This document shows, piece by piece, positions 1-7,585 of a stretch of DNA of 15,866 nt. The position numbers were made by a program, and so were the translations under genes. Origin of the DNA: Ruminococcus sp. UBA3280. GTDB lineage: Bacteria; Bacillota; Clostridia; Oscillospirales; Ruminococcaceae. Numbering within the stretch: the stretch's first letter is position 1; every line of letters starts with the position of its first letter. The DNA lies in NCBI GenBank assembly GCA_002362175.1, contig DETU01000051.1:1-15866 (forward strand), read 5' to 3'. The notes beneath the pieces are model-generated. The model had not been told where the DNA came from. It was given only the letters and a program-made list of their open reading frames with translations, and did not search any database.

Positions 1-55
1 TACAGATTATATCTGTAATTTTATTATACTTATGATATAGGACATACGCCTGTCC
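1..55. repeat. Two short inverted repeats upstream of the dockerin-protein promoter
   Basis: TACAGAT (1-7) and ATCTGTA (11-17) are a perfect 7-bp inverted repeat with a 3-base centre, followed by an AT-rich run. It could be the tail of a terminator for a gene to the left, but it is cut by the window edge and lacks a clean T-tract. A second hairpin, GGACA (40-44) with TGTCC (51-55), has a 6-base loop and no T-tract. Either could be an operator. No gene is visible in 1-133. Confidence 0.3.
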
Positions 56-99
56 GTTCAAAGAAAATTTACAATTTAATCCGAATTGTTAAAAAAGTA

Positions 100-128
100 T
101 TGACAGAATTTAAGAGAATTTGTATAAT
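100..128 (+). promoter_or_regulatory. Consensus SigA promoter of the dockerin-protein gene
   Basis: TTGACA at 100-105 and TATAAT at 123-128 are separated by exactly 17 bases, a perfect match to the housekeeping consensus. Transcription should start about 6-7 bases after the -10 box, near 134-136. That places the 5' end of the mRNA almost on the ribosome binding site GGAGGTG (136-142), giving a leader of only about 14 nt. Confidence 0.88.
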
Positions 129-148
129 ATAAAATGGAGGTGTTTAAC

Positions 149-2485
149 TTGAAATCATTAAAAAGAAATATAGCATACATACTTGTTATTGCAAGTTGTT
201 TTTCGGGGGGAATGGCAGTTTGCGGACATTATAGCGAAAGTGCTGTTGTTGTTCATGCAGAGGAAGAAAAGGTAAGCGGTGACTGGAGTTATGTCGTTTA
301 TGATAAGATAGATGGCATATGTGATACTCCTTGTGTGGAAATTACAAAATTTGATACCGAAAGTTCCAATCAATATTCTGTTAGAATTCCATCTGAAATT
401 GAAGGCTATCCGGTTGTGAGTATTTCCGGAGAAGCTTTTGGGGGAATATGGTTTTATCAAATTAGTATTCCGTCATCAATAAAGCGTTTCGGAGAGGGGG
501 TTGAACAAAGTATAAATGAATATACTGAAGTATGGATGTCTCCTTTTCAGTTCAAAAAGCATGAAAATGGCGGAATGAATTTGATTAGCTATCTGAGTCA
601 TTATGATTCTGATAATGATAAAGGGACACTTGAAATTCCTGAAACGGTTGCAGGAATCCCTGTAACTGCCGTTGATGGAATGGTGTTTGAAGAAAATAAA
701 AATTTAAAGTCAGTAAAGATACCCGATACCGTAGAGTATTTCGGATATGGTGTGTTCAGGAATTCCAATATTGAGTCTGTCAATATTCCGGAAGCAATGA
801 GAGTAGTTCCGGACGGTACTTTTTCAGGCTGTTCAAAACTGAAATCAGTGACGTTTCATGAAAACCTGATTGTTTCAAGCAATGCTTTCAAAGACACTGA
901 TTTTAAGTTGCCTGATAATATAAATATGACGGAAACCGGTGCAAGCAGTTCATACTCAAACATTATAACAACATCTGATTCTTTTAAAGCAGCTGTATCG
1001 TATAATAAAACTACAAATACATATGAAGCAGAGATTTTGTCATACGACCCCAATGCAGTATCAGGCAAAACGGCGGATATTGTTATTCCTGAATATTTTA
1101 TAGATATTCCCGTAAATAAAGTCAATGAACGTTTCTGGAGAGAATGCGATGAAGCAGGTATAGACCTTAATTCGATAACTTTTAATTCCGCTATAACGGA
1201 AATATTCAATTTCAATCTGAATAATCCCCAAGCACTGAAATATCTGACTATAAAGGGAAGTAATATTGATATACAAAAAGGTGCATTCAAAAATACAGGA
1301 ATTGAAGAAATAGTTTTAGACGGTTCATGCAATTTGAATGCAGATGTATTTTCAGAGTGTAAAAATCTTAAAAGAGTTGAATTTACAGGAGATTCCCCGA
1401 CTGTTAAAATCGGTCAGAACGTTTTCAGAAAATGTACGGCTCTTGAGGAAATTATCTTTCCCGATAATGTAGATTTGGAAATGAGTATTGATTCACTGGG
1501 TTACTGTACAAGCCTTAAAGAACTTACGCTTAACGGCAAGATAAAAGTAAATTCAAACGCCTGTCGTGGCTGTGACAGTCTTGAAAAAATCACACTTGGC
1601 GGTGATGTTAGACTTTACTCAAATTCATTTGCCGAAAACCATTCTCTTACTGATATTATAATTGATACAGGCAAAGAAACGGAAGGAAGTGCTTTCAACG
1701 GCTGTGACAATCTGACAAATATTAATTCTATCCCTGTTTTTGATACTGAAACAAAGAGTTTCCGTCCCGAAATAAAGGACTTTATAATGAAAAATTTCAA
1801 CGGTTCTGATAATGTCGGATTTATCAATCTTTACATAAAAGCGGAAACAGATAAATTCATTGACGAATACATTGACAGCAGTATGAATGATATGCAGAAA
1901 ATAAAGGCGGTTCATGACTGGGTGTGCAACAATGTACGTTATGATTATGAAACTACCAGACAGCCGAAAAATCATAATGACGCTTCTGTTTTCATGAACG
2001 ATTCTTCCGTTTGTGAGGGTTATGGCAGATGTTATAATATTCTCCTGAACGCAGTCGGAATTGAAACATACTATGTTGTAAGTGAAACTCATGCATGGAA
2101 TGTTATTAAACTGGGCGGTCACTATTTTCACAGCGATACAACGTGGGACGATGGCAATGAAGAAGAAATTTCATATGACTGGTTTCTTAAATCAGATGCC
2201 GAAATGAAAGCCGAAACATCTTCTCACGGTTCATGGAAACCTTTTGCGCCGTCTGCACTTCATAGTTTTCAGGGTGAGGAACTTCCTTTGTGTGAGTATG
2301 GTATGGGTGATATGAATACCGACGGCAGTGTGAATATAGCTGACCTTGTGGAAATGAACAAATATATTTTAGGAAAGTCATCGGTAAACGGAGAGGACAT
2401 TGTACTTTCCGATTTGAATTATGACGGAGTTACAGATGTTTTTGATATGGTATGCATGAGGAAACTTGTTGCAGACATAAAATAA
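149..2485 (+). CDS. Secreted leucine-rich-repeat, transglutaminase-like, dockerin protein
   Basis: Secreted protein probably docked onto a cellulosome-type scaffold. The start is taken as TTG 149, because GGAGGTG (136-142) lies six bases upstream; the in-frame ATG at 134 overlaps that site and sits at the predicted transcript start. Residues below count from the TTG (778 aa). Residues 1-37 form a signal peptide (basic KSLKR, hydrophobic stretch, likely cut after VHA). About 50-520 are BspA-like (LRR_5) repeats with recurring 'AF..C..L..I..P' units. About 570-700 are a transglutaminase-like domain with an intact Cys622 (SSVCEGYG), His648 (ETHAWN), Asp663 (SDTTWDD) triad. From about 720 comes a type I dockerin with two calcium-loop segments (GDMNTDG, SDLNYDG) and YILG. 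The substrate of the papain-like domain is unknown: it could cross-link, cleave or act as a protease. The thioesterase gene follows after 17 bases. Confidence 0.88.
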   Translation: MKSLKRNIAYILVIASCFSGGMAVCGHYSESAVVVHAEEEKVSGDWSYVVYDKIDGICDTPCVEITKFDTESSNQYSVRIPSEIEGYPVVSISGEAFGGIWFYQISIPSSIKRFGEGVEQSINEYTEVWMSPFQFKKHENGGMNLISYLSHYDSDNDKGTLEIPETVAGIPVTAVDGMVFEENKNLKSVKIPDTVEYFGYGVFRNSNIESVNIPEAMRVVPDGTFSGCSKLKSVTFHENLIVSSNAFKDTDFKLPDNINMTETGASSSYSNIITTSDSFKAAVSYNKTTNTYEAEILSYDPNAVSGKTADIVIPEYFIDIPVNKVNERFWRECDEAGIDLNSITFNSAITEIFNFNLNNPQALKYLTIKGSNIDIQKGAFKNTGIEEIVLDGSCNLNADVFSECKNLKRVEFTGDSPTVKIGQNVFRKCTALEEIIFPDNVDLEMSIDSLGYCTSLKELTLNGKIKVNSNACRGCDSLEKITLGGDVRLYSNSFAENHSLTDIIIDTGKETEGSAFNGCDNLTNINSIPVFDTETKSFRPEIKDFIMKNFNGSDNVGFINLYIKAETDKFIDEYIDSSMNDMQKIKAVHDWVCNNVRYDYETTRQPKNHNDASVFMNDSSVCEGYGRCYNILLNAVGIETYYVVSETHAWNVIKLGGHYFHSDTTWDDGNEEEISYDWFLKSDAEMKAETSSHGSWKPFAPSALHSFQGEELPLCEYGMGDMNTDGSVNIADLVEMNKYILGKSSVNGEDIVLSDLNYDGVTDVFDMVCMRKLVADIK

Positions 2486-2502
2486 TAAAAGGAGAAACTT
2501 AT

Positions 2503-2970
2503 ATGCAGAAAAGAGTAAAGGATTCATATTCCGAGCAGGTACACGTGCTGACGCAGGCAAATATAAACGGCTATAACAGGCTTTTCGGCGGACAGCTTAT
2601 GGAGTGGATTGATATTGTTGCGGCTGTTGTTGCAAGACGACATTCAGGTCATAATGTTACTACAGCTGTAGTAGACAAACTTTCTTTCAAAGCTCCTGCA
2701 TACGCAAACGATACAGTAATAGTATGCGGATATATCACCTATGTCAGACGTACTTCAATGGAAGTATGTATTAAAAGTTATGTGGAAAGTCTCAACGGTA
2801 AGAGAGAACTTATAAACAAAGCTTATCTCGTTATGGTTGCACTTGACGAAAATGAAAAACCTGTTGAAGTTCCCCGTCTGATTCTTGAAACTGACGAGGA
2901 AAAAGCCAACTGGGAAGCTGCCGAAAAAAGAGCGATGCTGAGAAAACAGCGTCATGAAGAAAAATTCTGA
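2503..2970 (+). CDS. Hot-dog-fold acyl-CoA thioesterase (YkhA/YciA type)
   Basis: A 155-aa single-domain hot-dog protein of the 4HBT family, expected to hydrolyse acyl-CoA thioesters in the cytoplasm. The family signature is clear near the N-terminus: NGYNRLFGGQLMEWID (22-37), in which the Asp37 position is the usual catalytic acid of YkhA/YciA-type enzymes. The DKLSFKAPAYANDTV strand and a charged C-terminal helix follow. ATG 2503 is preferred over an in-frame upstream ATG at 2452 because AAAAGGAG (2487-2494) precedes it by eight bases and the upstream start would run inside the dockerin gene. No promoter or terminator is seen in the 17-base gap, so it is probably co-transcribed with the dockerin gene, although there is no obvious functional link. 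Acyl chain preference cannot be read from the sequence. Confidence 0.9.
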   Translation: MQKRVKDSYSEQVHVLTQANINGYNRLFGGQLMEWIDIVAAVVARRHSGHNVTTAVVDKLSFKAPAYANDTVIVCGYITYVRRTSMEVCIKSYVESLNGKRELINKAYLVMVALDENEKPVEVPRLILETDEEKANWEAAEKRAMLRKQRHEEKF

Positions 2971-2985
2971 ACTTATTTTTAAAAT

Positions 2986-3023
2986 AAAAAATCGCAGTCA
3001 TTTTTTGTGACTGCAATTTTTTT
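2986..3023. terminator. Bidirectional intrinsic terminator between convergent genes
   Basis: GCAGTCA (2994-3000) pairs with TGACTGC (3008-3014) around a 7-base loop. After one C-A mismatch the stem continues as an A-run (2986-2991) against a T-run (3017-3023). The flanking A and T tracts let it work on both strands, serving the thioesterase gene (plus) and the GH5 gene (minus), which ends at 3045. Confidence 0.85.
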
Positions 3024-3044
3024 ATAAAATATTGAGAGGGCTTT

Positions 3045-4079
3045 TTATAATTTTTCGGCAAGCTGTTTTCTGATTTTTTCGTCTTTGATATTTACTATTC
3101 CGTAGTCTTTTTCCTTGTAGTTCCAGTATGCACGACCTATATTGTACTTGTCAAATACCGAACATATATTAGAAGTCCAGTTTATCTTTGAAATATCGTC
3201 GGCGAGGTCAATAACGCCATATTCTCCGCAGTAAAGAGGAATGTTGCGTTTTTCGGCGGTTTCAAGAGCAGGAACGAAAAGTTTTTCAAAGAAATCGCAT
3301 GATATTTCCGTGAGATTGTCGTTGAAAATTGCTCCTGCGAGTTCCTGAGAAAGACGTTTGCTTTGTCTGCGGTATTCGTCAATGTTTTCGGGATATTTTA
3401 TTCTGAAATCCTCGGGCATATTGTCAACCCAGTATGCACCCTGATGTGTAAATATCATAGGTTCGTAACTATGGAATGTGTATGCAACTTTATTGTCTTT
3501 AGGGTCTGTAAGTTTCGGGACACTCAATACACTGTTGTACATAGTTCCGCCAAATATAATCCATGATTCAGGGGCAACGGTGCGGATTGTTTCTATAGCT
3601 TTCATTGCAATTCCGTTCCATGCGTCTGATACAGACGGTTCAACTATTTCGTTAAGAAGTTCAAATGCGACGGTATCGTGATATTTTCCGTAACGTGAAG
3701 ATATTGTTTTCCAAAGGGAATAAAAACGTTCCTGTAATTTTTCGTCACGGAAAAAAACGGTCTTGTCAGTTTTGTCGAGGGGGTCAAAAGAGTAGCCGAA
3801 AGTCTTATGCAGGTCAATAACCATATGTAAATTATACTTTCTGCACCATTCAAGACAGTTATCAAGATAACTGTAGCCGTTTTTCTTTATATTTCCGTTT
3901 TCTTCTTCAATAACCATGTAGTCAACAGGTACTCTTACATGGTCAAGACCGAGTGAAGAAATATATTTTATATCAGATTCGGTAATAAAATTTCTGTAAT
4001 GATTTTCCGAAGTATCGTCTGTCTGGGAAAGCCAGCCACCGAGATTCACTCCGTGCATAAATCCATCAAATGTACGCAT
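3045..4079 (-). CDS. Cytoplasmic family 5 glycoside hydrolase (CelC-like beta-glucanase)
   Basis: A 344-aa single-domain TIM-barrel glycosidase of family GH5, predicted to hydrolyse beta-1,4-glucan or related oligosaccharides with retention of configuration. Visible family marks are HGVNLGGWL (9-17), HVRVPVD with Arg49, VIDLHK with His91, the acid/base Glu144 in FELLNE, HSYEP (203-207) and the nucleophile Glu286 in LYCGEYG. The size and the absence of signal peptide, dockerin and binding module match the Clostridium thermocellum CelC group. It therefore probably acts inside the cell on imported cello- or manno-oligosaccharides. ATG 4079 has GAAAGGA (complement of 4091-4097) upstream. It is divergent from an AraC-type regulator with a shared 125-base intergenic region, the usual layout for a sugar-induced gene and its activator. 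Exact substrate is uncertain. Confidence 0.9.
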   Translation of the reverse strand: MRTFDGFMHGVNLGGWLSQTDDTSENHYRNFITESDIKYISSLGLDHVRVPVDYMVIEEENGNIKKNGYSYLDNCLEWCRKYNLHMVIDLHKTFGYSFDPLDKTDKTVFFRDEKLQERFYSLWKTISSRYGKYHDTVAFELLNEIVEPSVSDAWNGIAMKAIETIRTVAPESWIIFGGTMYNSVLSVPKLTDPKDNKVAYTFHSYEPMIFTHQGAYWVDNMPEDFRIKYPENIDEYRRQSKRLSQELAGAIFNDNLTEISCDFFEKLFVPALETAEKRNIPLYCGEYGVIDLADDISKINWTSNICSVFDKYNIGRAYWNYKEKDYGIVNIKDEKIRKQLAEKL

Positions 4080-4114
4080 AAAAACATACTTCCTTTCACA
4101 TATGTTATGATAAT

Positions 4115-4143
4115 ATTATAGTATGATTTTGCTGAAATGTATA
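4115..4143 (-). promoter_or_regulatory. Probable promoter of the GH5 gene
   Basis: Read on the minus strand, TATAAT lies at 4120-4115 and TATACA (4 of 6 to the -35 consensus) at 4143-4138, with 17 bases between. The weak -35 would fit an activator-dependent promoter. The AraC-type gene product transcribed divergently is the likely activator, but I see no unambiguous operator repeat. Confidence 0.6.
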
Positions 4144-4152
4144 TTAATACTG

Positions 4153-4181
4153 TTGCTTTTTTTGTGGAATTGTTGTATAAT
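4153..4181 (+). promoter_or_regulatory. Promoter of the AraC-family regulator gene
   Basis: TTGCTT (4153-4158), 17 bases, then TATAAT (4176-4181). The predicted start near 4188 leaves a short leader that contains the ribosome binding site AAAAGGAG (4187-4194) ahead of ATG 4205. Confidence 0.72.
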
Positions 4182-4204
4182 AAATAAAAAGGAGTTTTTT
4201 CGAT

Positions 4205-4957
4205 ATGAGTATAAACGATGATTTGCAGAAGAAAATTTTTAAGTGCAGAGAAGAAAAAATATGTCATCTTGAGTATAATCTTGAATATCAGTTCTATAAT
4301 GCCGTTGCACTCGGAGATATGGAAACGGCTTCCCTGTATCTTATGGATACGGAAAAAAACGATATATATGAGGGAAAGGAATACGGACGACTTTCAGATG
4401 ACGGCTTACAGAATGCAAGGTATCATTTTGTTGTTGCGGTTGCCATGATTACGAGAATATGTGTTGAACATGGTCTTAACCGTGAGAAAGCGTATACATT
4501 AAGTGACCTGTTTATTAAGAAAATGGACAGAACCAAAACGATTTCGGGTATTTTAAAACTTCACAATGAAATGGTGATTGATTTTACAGACCGTATGAGG
4601 AAAATAAAAAAGGAAAATATTTATTCCATTCATGTTATAAAAGCTATGGACTATATATACATTCATCTTCATGAAAAAATAAAAATATCTCATATTTCCG
4701 ACGAACTTTCTCTTGACAGGAGTTATCTTTCATCACTTTTCAGTGCGGAAACAGGTATGTCTATACATCAGTATATTATTTCTGAAAAAATCCGTTCTGC
4801 GTCTCATCTTCTCACTTCTTCGGAAATGACATATTCTGAAATTGCAGAATACTACGGTTTTTCGTCACAGAGTCATTTTGCAAACTGTTTCAAAAAGGAA
4901 ACAGGATATACACCCATGAATTACAGAAAAATGTTTTATCATAAAAGTGAAGTTTAG
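4205..4957 (+). CDS. AraC-family transcriptional regulator
   Basis: A 250-aa cytoplasmic DNA-binding protein. The C-terminal ~105 residues carry the two helix-turn-helix units of AraC/XylS regulators: KISHISDELSLDRSYLSSLF for the first, and YSEIAEYYGFSSQSHFANCF followed by KKETGYTPMNYRK for the second. The N-terminal ~140 residues do not show a recognisable cupin or sugar-binding signature. They look like the poorly characterised helical effector region (YNAVALGDMETASLYLMD) common in AraC proteins of gut Firmicutes. Start ATG 4205 follows AAAAGGAG by ten bases. It faces away from the GH5 gene across 125 bases, so control of that glycosidase is the simplest inference, and autoregulation is likely. 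No terminator is seen after its stop; the nudC promoter begins 10 bases downstream. Confidence 0.9.
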   Translation: MSINDDLQKKIFKCREEKICHLEYNLEYQFYNAVALGDMETASLYLMDTEKNDIYEGKEYGRLSDDGLQNARYHFVVAVAMITRICVEHGLNREKAYTLSDLFIKKMDRTKTISGILKLHNEMVIDFTDRMRKIKKENIYSIHVIKAMDYIYIHLHEKIKISHISDELSLDRSYLSSLFSAETGMSIHQYIISEKIRSASHLLTSSEMTYSEIAEYYGFSSQSHFANCFKKETGYTPMNYRKMFYHKSEV

Positions 4958-4967
4958 TTTTTTATTA

Positions 4968-4996
4968 TTGCAATTCATGTGTGATTATGATATAAT
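4968..4996 (+). promoter_or_regulatory. Extended -10 promoter of the nudC-like gene
   Basis: TTGCAA (4968-4973), 17 bases, then TATAAT (4991-4996) with the extended TG motif at 4988-4989 (TGaTATAAT). It gives an mRNA start near 5003 and a leader of about 30 nt with AGAGGGA before ATG 5032. Confidence 0.82.
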
Positions 4997-5031
4997 ATAC
5001 ATAATAAAATCAGATAAGAGGGAACGATATT

Positions 5032-5856
5032 ATGTTACAGGATATTATGCCAAAAAAATTCGATAATCATTATTCGTCAGACATAAAACCCGAAAAAGAC
5101 AGTATTATTTTTCATTTTATCGGAAATGAAGTGCTTGTTAATGAAAACTGCACATCATTGTTTCCGTTACACTGTCTTTTAAGTGTTGAACATACAGTAT
5201 ATCTGTTTTCGATTGAGAACGTTCACTATTTTCTTGCCCGTGACAAAGAAATTTCAGTACCAAACGGCTATTCATATAAAAATATAAGAACTCTCAGGTA
5301 TTCTGAAAATGTAAGTCAGGAAAATTTTTTTGCACTGTTTACAGCATATCATCTTTCTGAATGGTATCTTTCAAACTGCTACTGCGGACGTTGCGGACAA
5401 ATAACCGAGTTATACCGTGCAGAGCGTGCGTTAAGATGTACAGGCTGTGGAAAACTTATTTATCCCCGTCTGAATCCGGCTGTAATTGTAGGAGTTGTGA
5501 GCGGTGAGAGGATACTTATAACAAGATATGTTCAGAACAGGGGCGTTTCATATAATGCACTTGTTGCAGGCTTTACGGAGATAGGAGAAACCTTTGAGGA
5601 AACTGTAAGTCGTGAGGTTATGGAGGAAGTAGGTCTTAAAGTAAAAAATATAAAATATTATAAATCTCAGCCGTGGGGATTTTCGGGCGGTATTCTTGCG
5701 GGATTCTTCTGCGAGGTTGACGGCAGTGACACTATAACTCTTGATAAAAGTGAATTAAGCAGTGCTGTATGGACTGAAAAGAAAGATATAACGGGTCAGC
5801 CCGACCATTACAGCCTTACAGATGAAATGATGATGTATTTTAAAAATTCTGACTGA
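5032..5856 (+). CDS. nudC: NudC-type NADH pyrophosphatase / NAD-cap Nudix hydrolase
   Basis: A 274-aa cytosolic Nudix hydrolase expected to split NADH into NMNH and AMP and, as known for E. coli NudC, to remove NAD caps from RNA. Order: N-terminal domain (1-110); zinc ribbon with Cys118, Cys121, Cys136 and Cys139; Nudix fold from about 147. The Nudix box is complete: Gly180, Glu186, then REVMEEVGL (194-202). Ten residues after the box comes SQPW (212-215), the start of the SQPWPFPxS motif that marks NADH-specific members; here it reads SQPWGFSGG, so the second half is changed. Start ATG 5032 has AGAGGGA upstream at good spacing. It is monocistronic, with its own extended -10 promoter and a downstream terminator. 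Confidence 0.92.
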   Translation: MLQDIMPKKFDNHYSSDIKPEKDSIIFHFIGNEVLVNENCTSLFPLHCLLSVEHTVYLFSIENVHYFLARDKEISVPNGYSYKNIRTLRYSENVSQENFFALFTAYHLSEWYLSNCYCGRCGQITELYRAERALRCTGCGKLIYPRLNPAVIVGVVSGERILITRYVQNRGVSYNALVAGFTEIGETFEETVSREVMEEVGLKVKNIKYYKSQPWGFSGGILAGFFCEVDGSDTITLDKSELSSAVWTEKKDITGQPDHYSLTDEMMMYFKNSD

Positions 5857-5864
5857 TACATATC

Positions 5865-5900
5865 TGACGGTGCTGAAAAAATACCGTCATTATTTTTTTA
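5865..5900 (+). terminator. Intrinsic terminator after nudC
   Basis: TGACGGT (5865-5871) pairs with ACCGTCA (5883-5889) around an 11-base A-rich loop, followed by TTATTTTTTTA. It starts nine bases after the nudC stop codon. Confidence 0.88.
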
Positions 5901-5904
5901 TTTA

Positions 5905-5948
5905 TTTACAAATTATTTCTTGACACCATATAATATTTATGATAGGAT
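5905..5948 (+). promoter_or_regulatory. Overlapping promoters of the binding-protein / c-di-GMP enzyme operon
   Basis: The better candidate is TTTACA (5905-5910), 18 bases, TATAAT (5929-5934), which would start near 5941. A perfect -35, TTGACA (5920-5925), lies inside its spacer and pairs at 17 bases with TAGGAT (5943-5948, 4 of 6). The two cannot be used at once, so they may be alternative starts about 14 bases apart. Either leaves a leader of about 150-165 nt before ATG 6105, long for this window, where the other leaders I can place are about 14-50 nt. Confidence 0.72.
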
Positions 5949-6104
5949 AAATATATCAGAAATTATTCCGTATTTTGCAGAACATTGGAGAATATGCACA
6001 AAAAATCAAGTCGGTTTCACAGCGTTATATACAAATTATATTTTTATACCTGCAAATATTCGGAATCTCATGAACAATATTAAAATTATAACGGGAGATT
6101 TATT
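5941..6104 (+). promoter_or_regulatory. Long 5' leader with a long-range inverted repeat
   Basis: The gene-free stretch 5901-6104 holds the promoters above and then this leader. ATTCCG (5965-5970) pairs with CGGAAT (6061-6066), and TTTGCAG (5974-5980) pairs with CTGCAAA (6050-6056). Two further A-T pairs, one mismatch and one bulge lie between them. This makes an interrupted stem of about 15 pairs closing a loop of some 70 bases. The arm ends about 27 bases before the ribosome binding site GGGAG (6093-6097). I recognise no known riboswitch class in it; in particular the conserved c-di-GMP-I core is absent. Either a regulatory RNA fold or chance pairing in AT-rich DNA is possible. Confidence 0.5.
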
Positions 6105-7568
6105 ATGAAAATTAAAAAAATAATTGCAACAATATCAGCATTGTGTATAATATCCAGTGTAATTTCCGGTTGTGGAGATTCAGGCAAGAAATACGGTCTT
6201 GACCCTAAAAAACCCGTTGCTTTAACTATATGGCATTATTATAATGGTGTACAGCAGGAAAATTTTGACAATGCTGTTATAGAATTTAACGAAACAATAG
6301 GACGTGAACAGGGAATAGTTGTTGAAGCATACAGCAAAGGTGGTATTTCAGAACTTTCAGACAGTGTACTTGCATCACTGAAAAAAGATGCAGGTACAGA
6401 AGAAGCCCCCGATATGTTTACAGCGTACTCTGAAACAGCTTACACCGCTGATAAACTTGGCTGTGTTGCAGACCTTTCGGAATATTTTTCAGAAGAAGAA
6501 CTTGCAGAGTATATTGAGGGTTATATAGATGAGGGAAGAATAGACGCAGATACGGGACTGAAAATTTTCCCGACTGCTAAAAGTACCGAAGTCATGATGC
6601 TTAACCTTACCGACTGGGAAAAATTTTCCGATGCTGAAAATGTAAGCACTGACGATCTGAAAACGTGGGAGGGAATTACAGACACAGCGGAAAAGTATTA
6701 TGAATATACTGATAGTCTTACCCCTGATATTGAAAACGACGGTAAGGCATTTTTCGGAAGAGATTCAGTCGCAAATTATATGTTTGTCGGTGCTAAACAG
6801 CTTGGTGCGGAGTTTGTAACCGAAGAAAACGGAAAATTCAGTCTGAATATTGACGAAACCGCCGTAAAAAGACTTTGGGAAAATTATTATGTTCCTTATG
6901 TAAAGGGATATTTTACCGCACAGAGTCGTTACAGGAGCGATGATGCAAAAACAGGACAGATAATATCTCTCATCTGTTCAACTACAGGTGCGGCATATTT
7001 TCCCGACTCGGTAACAATTGACGACGATTACACTTATCCGATTGAATCACTTGTCATGCCCGTTCCTAATTTTGAGGGAACAGAGCCTTATCTTGTACAG
7101 CAGGGTGCAGGAATGGTTGTTACAAAATCTGACGAAAAAACAGAGTACGCCTGTACCGTATTTCTTAAATGGTTTACCGAAAAAGAAAGAAATATTTCAT
7201 TTTCAGTCGGTTCAGGATATATGCCCGTAAAGAAAGACGCAAATGATACAAATCTTATTTCAGCGGACAAAATCGGTTCGGAGGCAGAAAGTCAGATGCT
7301 TCTGAGTGCGTTGAAAGTTGCTATTGACGAAATTCAGAACTATAAGCTTTATACGGCAAAACCATTTGAGAAGACATCTGATACGAGAGACTTTATAGGA
7401 AATTTTATTCATGAATCTGCCGTGAACGCACATGATGAAGCGTATGCAAGAATAAACGGCGGTGAAGAACGTGAAAAGGTTCTGAACGAATATGTTTCTG
7501 ATGAGGCATTTGACGAATGGTACAGGGAATTTTCTTCAGGTCTACGTGAAGTATCAGGTCTTGAATAA
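6105..7568 (+). CDS. Lipoprotein extracellular solute-binding protein (family 1 type)
   Basis: A 487-aa lipoprotein predicted to be exported, lipidated and held on the outer face of the membrane. Residues 1-23 are a lipoprotein signal (KIKK, hydrophobic core, lipobox ISGC with Cys23). The mature part reads like a family 1 sugar/oligosaccharide-binding protein: LTIWHYYNG near the start, DMFTAYSETAYTADKLGCVADLSEYF for the first lobe, then the FLKWFTEKERNISFSVGSGYMPV segment typical of the second lobe. GGGAG (6093-6097) supports ATG 6105. Normally such proteins feed an ABC importer, but no permease or ATPase gene adjoins it. Instead it is followed after 17 bases by a membrane GGDEF/EAL enzyme. 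A sensory role, presenting a bound ligand to that enzyme's outer domain, is inferred. The ligand is unknown; carbohydrate is the family-based guess. Confidence 0.85.
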   Translation: MKIKKIIATISALCIISSVISGCGDSGKKYGLDPKKPVALTIWHYYNGVQQENFDNAVIEFNETIGREQGIVVEAYSKGGISELSDSVLASLKKDAGTEEAPDMFTAYSETAYTADKLGCVADLSEYFSEEELAEYIEGYIDEGRIDADTGLKIFPTAKSTEVMMLNLTDWEKFSDAENVSTDDLKTWEGITDTAEKYYEYTDSLTPDIENDGKAFFGRDSVANYMFVGAKQLGAEFVTEENGKFSLNIDETAVKRLWENYYVPYVKGYFTAQSRYRSDDAKTGQIISLICSTTGAAYFPDSVTIDDDYTYPIESLVMPVPNFEGTEPYLVQQGAGMVVTKSDEKTEYACTVFLKWFTEKERNISFSVGSGYMPVKKDANDTNLISADKIGSEAESQMLLSALKVAIDEIQNYKLYTAKPFEKTSDTRDFIGNFIHESAVNAHDEAYARINGGEEREKVLNEYVSDEAFDEWYREFSSGLREVSGLE

Positions 7569-7585
7569 TTTTGGAGAAAGACATT

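Noticed and set aside
134..148. ATG 134 as start of the dockerin protein
   Set aside because: These codons contain the Shine-Dalgarno sequence and lie at the predicted transcription start; TTG 149 is better placed.
215..226. Possible lipobox (MAVC) in the dockerin protein signal
   Set aside because: Residue before the cysteine is Val, not Gly, Ala or Ser; a normal signal peptidase site after VHA fits better.
856..1332. Long minus-strand open frame (158 codons) inside the dockerin gene, and similar frames opposite other genes
   Set aside because: They are antisense shadows of well-supported genes, lack ribosome binding sites and show no recognisable domains.
5941..6104. Known c-di-GMP-I, THF, purine or T-box leader
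   Set aside because: By eye none of their conserved cores is present; only the long-range inverted repeat is supported.
5920..6108. Open frame of 62 codons in the leader before the binding-protein gene
   Set aside because: Its start lies inside the promoter region upstream of any likely transcript, it has no ribosome binding site, its composition is random-looking, and it overlaps the start of the lipoprotein gene.
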